60,806 bases of DNA from Candidatus Rifleibacteriota bacterium (GTDB taxonomy: Bacteria > Muiribacteriota > Ozemobacteria > Ozemobacterales > Ozemobacteraceae), in the NCBI GenBank assembly GCA_905236675.1, contig CAJOND010000049.1:1-60806 (forward strand), given 5' to 3'. Below the pieces are notes generated by a model. That model was not told where the DNA came from, made no database searches, and was given only the letters and a program-made list of their open reading frames with translations. Positions 54,704-60,806 of this stretch are shown here, piece by piece; the first letter of the stretch is position 1; every line of letters begins with the position of its first letter. The position numbers and the translations under genes were made by a program.

Positions 54704-55462
54704 ATGAAAGACATAAGTTTATTCATAATAGCCAAAAACGAAGCAGATAAAATAAGAACCTGCATAGAAAGTGCGAAATCTATTTGCTCTGAAATAATAC
54801 TTTGTGATTCTGGTTCTACAGATGATACTGCTAAAATTGCTGAAGAACTTGGAGCAAAAGTTTTTCTACACGAATTTGTTGGATTTGCCGACCAAAAAAA
54901 CTTTGCATTGGCACAGTGTTCTGGGAAATGGGCTTTGAGTCTTGATGCTGATGAAGAATTAACCAAAGAGCTGGCAGAAGAAATAGCTTCAATTCCAGAC
55001 GATACAGATTGTAATGGTTTTGAAATACACAGAGTCAATTTCTTTCTCGGCGGAAGAATGAATCACAGCGGATTAGACAACGAGTATATTTTAAGACTTA
55101 TTCGTATTGGAAGTGGTAAATATAGAGATGTTTTGGTTCATGAAGGCTTAGAAATTTCTGGAAAAATAAGTCGTCTAAAAAATGAAATGCTGCATTATTC
55201 CTACGCTGATTTAGAAAATTATTTTACAAAATTCAACAAATATACTAGTCTTGCAGCTCAAGATTTAAAAACTAAAGGACGTAAATTTAGCTTCTTAGGA
55301 ACAATATTAAGATTACCATTTGAGTTTTTGAAACGATATGTTCTTAAATTAGGTTTTTTAGATGGAATTAGAGGTTTTATCTGGGCGGCATGTTCAACAT
55401 TTTATGTTTTTGTTAAATATATTAAACTTTGGGATAAACTTAGGGATAATAATAAAAAATGA
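54704..55462 (+). CDS. Glycosyltransferase family 2 (WaaE-like)
   Basis: The 252-residue protein has a GT-A start DISLFIIAKNEADKIRTCIES, then CDSGSTDDTAKIA and the metal-binding LSLDADEELT. Such enzymes add sugars to the lipopolysaccharide core. A C-terminal helix region could tether it to the inner membrane. It lies 7 bases after the previous gene and overlaps the hydrolase gene by 4 bases, so it is at the end of the vWA operon. Confidence 0.85.
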   Translation: MKDISLFIIAKNEADKIRTCIESAKSICSEIILCDSGSTDDTAKIAEELGAKVFLHEFVGFADQKNFALAQCSGKWALSLDADEELTKELAEEIASIPDDTDCNGFEIHRVNFFLGGRMNHSGLDNEYILRLIRIGSGKYRDVLVHEGLEISGKISRLKNEMLHYSYADLENYFTKFNKYTSLAAQDLKTKGRKFSFLGTILRLPFEFLKRYVLKLGFLDGIRGFIWAACSTFYVFVKYIKLWDKLRDNNKK

Positions 55463-56184
55463 CACAAATTAGAACTAGTTACTTGTTAAACGGTGTTAGT
55501 GTGCCTGCATTATCTTGCAGTAGAGGAATAGACAAATCTGTAATAATAAATCTTCATGGATTAGATGTTTCCAAAGAAGTAAACATTACGGATATGAATC
55601 GTTTAGAATCTGCTGGTTTTTGGTCTGTTACAATAGATGCTCCTCATCATGGGGAACGTGATGATGGTTATCTTGAAATAATGAGAAAAGCTAACAGACG
55701 TGAAGCCTATTTAATGCTATTGTCTATAATTCAGCAAGAAGCTGCTGAAGTAGCAGATTTTATTCATTTTTTCAAATCTCAGAACAAGAAGGTGGCAGTT
55801 AGCGGTATATCAATGGGGGCATATGCAACCTATGCGTTAATGATGATTAATCGTGAGGCAGATTTGTTTGCTCCTTTTATGGGTAACCCTGATTTCAGAT
55901 ATAAAGGTTCGAATGTTTTTTCTATGCTTGAAACATCTGGTCCAATCGATAGTCCAGATAAAATTTTTCCTGCAAATCTTTTTATTGTTAATGCAGGAAG
56001 TGACGATATAGTAGATCCAGATGGAGCAAGAAGATTTTATAAAGCTATCAAACCATATTACAGTGAGTCACTAGAAAAACTGCAATATTTAGAATATCCA
56101 GAATCAGGTCATCTAATGAGACCTGAAGACTGGTTTAATGCTTGGGATGCTTTTATTGAACGATTAAGACGAGATGGTTTCTAG
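55459..56184 (+). CDS. Alpha/beta hydrolase
   Basis: The 241-residue enzyme has the nucleophile elbow SGISMGAYATYAL (Ser in G-x-S-x-G), an Asp in AGSDDIVDPDGA and a His in ESGHLMRP, giving a full catalytic triad. The start has an HGLD oxyanion-hole segment. It resembles prolyl-oligopeptidase-type esterases. No signal peptide is visible. It is the last gene of the operon, and its stop lies 3 bases from the convergent prfC stop. Confidence 0.8.
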   Translation: MTQIRTSYLLNGVSVPALSCSRGIDKSVIINLHGLDVSKEVNITDMNRLESAGFWSVTIDAPHHGERDDGYLEIMRKANRREAYLMLLSIIQQEAAEVADFIHFFKSQNKKVAVSGISMGAYATYALMMINREADLFAPFMGNPDFRYKGSNVFSMLETSGPIDSPDKIFPANLFIVNAGSDDIVDPDGARRFYKAIKPYYSESLEKLQYLEYPESGHLMRPEDWFNAWDAFIERLRRDGF

Positions 56185-56187
56185 AAA

Positions 56188-57774
56188 TTATTCATGTTCT
56201 CTTGTTTCAAAGAACTGAATTTCTGGCCATTCTTTCATAACATAGTTCAGACGCCATTTGTCTGGACACATGAAAGTAAGAGCGTCTGCGGTATCAAGTG
56301 AGAGACTGGTTTTATAGCGTTTCTTGAATTCTTCTAGTTTTCGTTCATTATCGCTAGTTATCCAACGAGCTATGCCGTAGTCTACTGGTTCATAAATAGC
56401 ATGGACAAAGTATTCTGCTTCTAATCTTGAAATAACAACATCGAACTGCAAAACACCAACGGCACCTATTATATAATCATTCCCGAACAATGGTCTGAAT
56501 ACCTGGATAGCACCTTCTTCAGAAAGCTGTAACAAACCTTTTTGAAGCTGTTTTGCCTTTAACGGGTCTTTCAATATTACTCGCTTGAATATTTCTGGGG
56601 CAAAGCTTGGTATCCCTGTGAATTTAAGCGGTTCTTTTGTCGTAAAAGTATCTCCTATTCTTATGGTTCCATGGTTGTGAACGCCTATAATATCGCCTGG
56701 ATAAGCTTCTTCGACATTCTGTCTGTCTTGAGCCATAAATATAGTTGCGTTGGCTATAGTTATTTCTTTCCCTATTCTATGATGCATTACTTTCATGCCG
56801 CGAGTGAATTTGCCAGAGCAGATTCTAACAAAAGCTATTCTGTCGCGATGAGCGGGGTCCATATTTGCTTGAATCTTAAAAGCAAAACCAGAAAAGTCTT
56901 TTTCATAGGGTGAAACTTCACGAGTTTCAGTAGCACGAGGTTTGGGACAGGGAGAAAGTTCACAGAAAGCATCTAATACTTCTTGAACACCGAAATTATT
57001 TAAAGCACTGCCGAAAAATACAGGAGTCTGATTTCCCTTTAAGTATTCATTGTGGTCAAAAGGTGATGCTGCACCTTCTAAAAGTTCAATATCGTCACGT
57101 AAATCTTTTGCCTGGTAACCTAATAATTCGTCTAGTTTTGGGTCATTTAAATCGTTTATGGTAATGGTATCTTGAGGTCTTCTAGCTTCGCCAGCTCTGA
57201 AAAGCACAATCTGTTTTTTATAAAGGTTATAAACCCCTTTAAATGTTTTACCGCTTCCAATAGGCCAAGAAAGTGGTGCGCATTCAACTTGAAGCTTGTC
57301 TTCTATTTCAGACATCAAATCAAGCGGAGACTGCCCTTCACGATCTAATTTGTTAATAAAAGTAATTATTGGGGTGTTTCTCATACGGCAGATTGTCATA
57401 AGTTTTTCTGTCTGTGTTTCAACACCTTTAACAGAGTCAATAACCATCAAAGCGGAGTCTACGGCTGTTAAAACTCTGTATGTATCTTCGGAAAAGTCTT
57501 GGTGACCAGGAGTATCTAGAAGGTTTATTTCATAATCTTTATAATGGAATTTCATAACGGATGTTGTTACTGAAATACCACGTTCTTGCTCTATTTTCAT
57601 CCAGTCGCTGGTAGCGTGACGGTCGGCTTTTCTTGCTTTAATGGCACCTGCCATTTGAATAGCACCGCCAAATAAAAGCAGTTTTTCGGTAAGTGTTGTT
57701 TTACCTGCGTCTGGGTGGCTTATAATACCAAAACATCTTCGACAGTCTACTTCTGACTGATTATACTTTTCCAT
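56188..57774 (-). CDS. prfC: Peptide chain release factor 3
   Basis: RF3 is a GTPase that removes RF1 and RF2 from the ribosome. The 528-residue product has all G motifs: G1 [13 protein letters not shown] at about 19-31, G2 in RGISVTTS, G3 [11 protein letters not shown] and G4 NKLDREG. An EF-Tu-like domain II and the RF3 C-terminal domain with [18 protein letters not shown] follow. Length is normal. It is convergent with the alpha/beta hydrolase gene, and the hsdS gene diverges from it. Confidence 0.96.
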   Translation of the reverse strand: MEKYNQSEVDCRRCFGIISHPDAGKTTLTEKLLLFGGAIQMAGAIKARKADRHATSDWMKIEQERGISVTTSVMKFHYKDYEINLLDTPGHQDFSEDTYRVLTAVDSALMVIDSVKGVETQTEKLMTICRMRNTPIITFINKLDREGQSPLDLMSEIEDKLQVECAPLSWPIGSGKTFKGVYNLYKKQIVLFRAGEARRPQDTITINDLNDPKLDELLGYQAKDLRDDIELLEGAASPFDHNEYLKGNQTPVFFGSALNNFGVQEVLDAFCELSPCPKPRATETREVSPYEKDFSGFAFKIQANMDPAHRDRIAFVRICSGKFTRGMKVMHHRIGKEITIANATIFMAQDRQNVEEAYPGDIIGVHNHGTIRIGDTFTTKEPLKFTGIPSFAPEIFKRVILKDPLKAKQLQKGLLQLSEEGAIQVFRPLFGNDYIIGAVGVLQFDVVISRLEAEYFVHAIYEPVDYGIARWITSDNERKLEEFKKRYKTSLSLDTADALTFMCPDKWRLNYVMKEWPEIQFFETREHE

Positions 57775-58213
57775 GATTTCCTCGTGACATTAATTATTTT
57801 ATGGGCGTAACTATAACTTAAAAGGCAATTTTGGTCAATATTTAAATAGATATAAGATATAAGATTGAAGAAGGAAGATATAAAAGCATAGAGCTTAGAG
57901 CGAAAGAGCGGACGAGGCTGAAGCCTCTTAGAGCAGAGAGCAGAAGAGCGGAGAACTGAAAACTGAAAGATTGAAGAAGGAAGATTGAAGACCATAAATG
58001 GAGATAGAAGAAGGGATTAGGGCGTAGGGAGGAGGGAGAGGAGGAATTGAAAACGGAAAGTTGTGGTGAGTGGTGAGTAGTTTTGTCCAATGTCCTTTGT
58101 TGTTTGTTGTTGTTATTGTTTGCCATAATCCTTTGTCCAAAGTCTTCTGCCTGTTGTCCGTTTGTATAATATTTATTTTTTATATTTAACAATGTATAAT
58201 ATTCAACAAGAAT
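57775..58213. repeat. Gene-free region with heptamer-type short tandem repeats
   Basis: Between prfC and hsdS the + strand is purine-rich. At 57930-57993 nine units of about 7 bases run in tandem (AGAGCAG twice, AAGAGCGG, AGAACTG, AAAACTG, AAAGATT, GAAGAAG, GAAGATT, GAAGACC). GAGGCT-GA-AGCCTC at 57914-57927 is a hairpin. The ORFs on the minus strand here are low-complexity and not genes. An hsdS promoter must lie near 58150-58200. Confidence 0.6.
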
Positions 58214-59371
58214 ATGAAAATAAAAGATTTTTGCACTCTAAACCCAAAAGTATTCCAGAACTTTGATGATGATTTATTAGTATCATTTGTTCCTATGGCA
58301 AATGTTAGTGAAAATGGTCACATAAATACTAATGAAGTGAGAAAATATGTAGAAGTAAAAAAGGGTTTTACTTATTTTGAAAATGGTGACGTCTTATTAG
58401 CAAAAATAACTCCTTGTTTAGAAAATGGGAAAGGTGCTGTTGCTAGAAATTTAAAGAATAATATAGGTTTTGGTAATACAGAATTTCACGTTTTGCGACC
58501 TGATAATTCAAAAGTATTAAGTGAATGGCTGTATTATTTTACTCATTGGGAAATTTTTAGAAAAAATTGTGAAAACAATATGACTGGTAGTGCTGGTCAA
58601 AAAAGAGTCTCAAAATCATATTTAGAAAACTATGAAGTAAAACTACCAGACATAAATATACAAAAGAAAACAGTTAATATTCTTGACTAGATAAACCAAA
58701 ATCTCTCTCTCCGAACCCAGCAGCTAGAACAGCTAGATTGGCTCATAAAATCACGTTTTGTTGAGATGTTTGGAACTCTAAACAAACCTGCTAAGAATTA
58801 TAATAAGAATATTTAAAAAAATCTTTGTACAAAAATAACAGATGGAAAACATGGCGGATGCAAATTAGAAACAGGATCTAATAGATACTTTGTTGGAGCA
58901 CGAGAAATTTATAATGAAGAAGTGCATTATGATACTGCACCAGAAATTAATTCAAATGAATTTGAAAAAGATTATAAACGATGTAACCTAGAAATAGGTG
59001 ATTTTTTGATTGTAAATACTGGTGCAACAATAGGAAAATCTGCGATTGCTAGAGATAAGAGAACCACTAGAACTTTACTACAAAAAAGTGTTGCTCTTTT
59101 AAAAGTAAAAAAAGATTGCTTAAATCCTATTTTTTTTAAATATTGTTATTCTATTAATCCCCAAATGTATTTGGTAGAAAATGGTTCTGCTCAACCAAAT
59201 TTATTATTATCAAGAATTAATAATACAGAGATATTTGTTCCTGATTTATCTGAGCAAACCCAGTTCGCCGCTTTTGTAGAAGAAGTCGAACAAAATAAAA
59301 CCACAATCAAACAGAGTCTCGAATGGCTGAATACGCTTAAAGCAAAGCTGATGCAGGATTATTTTGGATAA
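58214..59371 (+). pseudogene. hsdS: Orphan type I restriction specificity subunit (hsdS) with two nonsense codons
   Basis: The frame from ATG 58214 to 59371 (385 codons) is interrupted only by TAG at 58688-58690 (codon 159) and TAA at 58814-58816 (codon 201), with no frameshift. The first target-recognition domain has VPMANVSENGHI and the conserved GSAGQKRVSKSYLE. A central helix with LSLRTQQLEQLDWLIKSRFVEMFG spans the first stop. The second domain has KITDGKHGG, then NTGATIGKSA and a final coiled coil. hsdM and hsdR are absent nearby. Two TRDs and spacers would specify the DNA site. As it stands it is inactive, or only split peptides are made. Confidence 0.82.
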
Positions 59372-59375
59372 ATGG

Positions 59376-59480
59376 TTCTAAAGCTTCCTCTTGAGGGCTG
59401 CCGACAGGAGGTCGGCGTGCAAGCGAGCCACAGGATGTGAGCGAGTCGCTGAAGTGGCACGCAGTGCCGAAAGGGTGACC
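59376..59480 (+). repeat. Dispersed palindromic repeat copy (TTCTAAAG...GGTGACC)
   Basis: It starts right after hsdS and has the ends TTCTAAAG and GGTGACC. It contains hairpins such as GCCGAC-AGGAG-GTCGGC. Compared with 59581-59636 it is longer and inverted. 59481-59580 shows no gene. Confidence 0.65.
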
Positions 59481-59580
59481 TAACTAATACCCTGTTTAGC
59501 GTAGCGTATTAAAACATTTCGATTAATCATTAATGGTATAAATCAAAGTTTATATCAAAGAAGAAAATTTACCATTGCTC

Positions 59581-59636
59581 GGTCACCACCCCGTCAGGCT
59601 TTGCCTGACACCCCTTCTCAAGGAGGGGCTTTAGAA
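59581..59636 (-). repeat. Dispersed palindromic repeat copy (inverted)
   Basis: GGTCACC to CTTTAGAA, containing GTCAGGC-TTT-GCCTGAC (7-bp stem). Its reverse complement matches the ends of the copy at 59376-59480. 59637-59853 holds only the repeat that flanks VapBC. Confidence 0.65.
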
Positions 59637-59763
59637 CAATAACTACAACAAAAACCAACTACAATAAAAACCAACTACAATAAAAACTTTATATTATAGT
59701 AGTTATTGTTTTTATTGTAGCAATTTATCGATTTATTTCTAGCTTTCACTTGCTTAAGAACTA
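59633..59763 (+). repeat. Left copy of the repeat flanking VapBC
   Basis: AGAACAATAACTACAACAAA, later ATTGTAGCAATTTAT and TTGCTTAAGAACTA are shared with 60510-60640. Internal CTACAATAAAAAC pairs with GTTTTTATTGTAG, so each copy can form a long hairpin. The copies are direct repeats around the toxin-antitoxin genes. Confidence 0.7.
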
Positions 59764-59853
59764 TACCAATCACTACAATCACAACCCCCAAAAATATAGT
59801 CATTGAATTATAAAAAGAATTAAATTATATTTGATTTAGAAAAGAGGTTTTTT

Positions 59854-60048
59854 ATGTGTGATGTTACTGTAATAAATCCTGATCTTGTTAGAGAAGCTGA
59901 AGAATATTCCGGAATTTCTGATTCAAAGAAAGCTGTAGAATATATTCTTCGTCTATATTTTGAGACTAATAACAAAAAGAAAATACTGAATTTTCAAAAT
60001 TCCAAAATATGGGAAGGAAATTTAGATGAAATGAGAGATTGTCGATGA
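59854..60048 (+). CDS. vapB: VapB-type antitoxin
   Basis: The 64-residue protein starts CDVTVINPDLVREAEEYSG, with the ribbon-helix-like pattern of VapB (DUF2191-type) antitoxins, followed by a C-terminal arm that would enter the toxin active site (IWEGNLDEMR). It overlaps vapC by ATGA. AGAGG lies before the ATG. Its complex with VapC probably represses this operon. Confidence 0.8.
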   Translation: MCDVTVINPDLVREAEEYSGISDSKKAVEYILRLYFETNNKKKILNFQNSKIWEGNLDEMRDCR

Positions 60049-60446
60049 ACGGCATTCTTATAGATACTTCTGCTTGGATTGAGTTCTTTAATAACTCAAA
60101 TTCTGATGTTTCAAATAAAGTAAAAGAATTAATTGTAAATAATGCAGAAGTTTATTTATGCCCTATTATTTGGCAAGAAATATTGCAGGGTATCAAATTA
60201 GATAAAGATTATGAACAAATTAAATATATTCTTTCATTCTTCCCTATGCTGAAGAACGATTCTTTAATTATTGCTGAGAAAGCTGTTGAAATATATAGAA
60301 AGACAAGAAATAAAGGTATTACAATTAGAAAATCAAACGATTGTTCTATAGCAGCATATGCAATTTTGAATGATCTTTCTCTTTTACAATTTGATAGAGA
60401 TTTTGTTCAGATGCAAAAAGTTATAAAAGAACTTAAACTATTATAA
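60045..60446 (+). CDS. vapC: VapC-type PIN-domain toxin ribonuclease
   Basis: A 133-residue PIN domain. The catalytic acidic residues are in ILIDTSAWIEFF (Asp, Glu), CPIIWQEILQG (Glu), KSNDCSIAAYA (Asp) and a final FDRDF. VapC toxins cut tRNA or rRNA. The ATG at 60045 overlaps the vapB stop, which marks it over the TTG at 60039. The operon lies inside a pair of direct repeats. Confidence 0.88.
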   Translation: MNGILIDTSAWIEFFNNSNSDVSNKVKELIVNNAEVYLCPIIWQEILQGIKLDKDYEQIKYILSFFPMLKNDSLIIAEKAVEIYRKTRNKGITIRKSNDCSIAAYAILNDLSLLQFDRDFVQMQKVIKELKLL

Positions 60447-60509
60447 AATCAGTAGTTATTGTTAATTACTTGTGAACAAAAAATCATCACAACAATCATA
60501 ATCTAATAA

Positions 60510-60640
60510 AGAACAATAACTACAACAAAAACCAACTACAATAAAAACCTTATAATTAAGTAGTCGTTGTTTTGAGTTTTTATTGTTTTTGTTGTAGCAA
60601 TTTATATATTTATTTCGAACTTTCGCTAGCTTGAGAACTA
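60510..60640 (+). repeat. Right copy of the repeat flanking VapBC
   Basis: The first 37 bases match the left copy (59633-59763) almost exactly. The rest is similar with small insertions. 60447-60806 contains no gene besides this repeat and the palindrome at 60691. Confidence 0.7.
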
Positions 60641-60690
60641 AACAATCCTCTCATCTCTCTTCTCTTATCTCTGCTCTCTAATAAAACTGG

Positions 60691-60721
60691 ATTGCCACGC
60701 AGTCTATCGACTGCTCGCAAT
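60691..60721. repeat. GTCATTGCGAG-type palindromic repeat, second copy
   Basis: ATTGC-CAC-GCAGTC-TATC-GACTGC-TC-GCAAT. It has the same outer frame as 19442-19471 but a different inner stem that still pairs. Both are preceded by AAACTGG. Confidence 0.7.
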
Positions 60722-60806
60722 TGTATAAGTCAATCAATTAGTTACATTTTAGTTCCTAATTATTAGATTTTTCTGAGTCTTTTAGTTTTTCTCTGAAATC
60801 CTTTGG

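Noticed and set aside
57842..58192. Minus-strand ORFs in the prfC-hsdS gap
   Set aside because: They are low-complexity translations of purine-rich repeats with Ser/Pro/Phe runs and no ribosome-binding sites.
2497..59371. Stop codon reassignment to explain the in-frame stops
   Set aside because: TGA, TAA and TAG are all involved, and all three end intact genes nearby.
19442..60721. Possible CRISPR array made of the palindromic repeats
   Set aside because: Copies are single and far apart, without regular spacers or cas genes.

Overview
The window is AT-rich bacterial DNA using the standard code. Surface-sugar genes, lipoprotein-type signal peptides and an Lgt homologue point to a Gram-negative cell envelope. 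The operon at 44.3-54.7 kb (von Willebrand A protein, DUF4159 protein, long coiled-coil membrane protein, TPR protein, GATase-like protein) resembles operons I associate with Planctomycetes, Lentisphaerae and Candidatus Riflebacteria. I would guess an uncultured, probably host-associated member of such a group. The phylum is an inference.

Layout. 0.2-2.5 kb: three small envelope genes (zinc-ribbon membrane protein, AMIN-STN protein, SLH protein). 2.5-3.2 kb: a secreted-protein gene broken by two nonsense codons. 3.3-5.8 kb: ribosomal operon rpsF-ssb-rpsR-(DUF2232-like)-rplI with a promoter, a probable S6:S18 autoregulatory leader and a terminator. 6-9.1 kb: divergent lgt, an FAD oxidoreductase and a GtrA protein; then a decayed RgpF-like glycan gene to about 10.1 kb.

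10.1-27.9 kb holds two copies of one gene set in the same order and orientation: a Rpn/PD-(D/E)XK nuclease, a membrane protein with HEAT-like, SUMF1 (FGE-sulfatase) and SH3 domains, a divergent XRE regulator, and a small helical protein. Copy A has an extra two-domain SUMF1 lipoprotein and two unknown membrane proteins. Next to copy A lie an orphan double-glycine peptide precursor and a Fic gene with two nonsense codons.

20.67-39.82 kb looks like an integrative element of about 19 kb. It is bounded by a 14-bp direct repeat of the 3' end of tRNA-Gly(CCC) and has similar arm-type sites near both ends. It carries gene-set copy B, a phage-like operon (DpnD-like, three mini-proteins, DUF932, ERF, RecB-type nuclease, SSB), a frameshifted DUF927 helicase-like gene, a VirE-N/primase-like gene, two AlpA-type DNA-binding proteins and a P4-type integrase.

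40-57.8 kb is core-like: a CapD/PglF-type dehydratase, a GT4 glycosyltransferase, the tightly packed envelope operon ending in a GT2 transferase and an alpha/beta hydrolase, and convergent prfC. 57.8-60.8 kb is accessory again: heptamer repeats, an orphan hsdS with two nonsense codons, and a VapBC pair between two copies of a roughly 130-bp repeat. Several dispersed palindromic repeat families occupy the gaps.

The strongest candidate for an undescribed system is the duplicated XRE / SUMF1-SH3 / Rpn gene set, together with a free-standing copy of the Rpn C-terminal tail.
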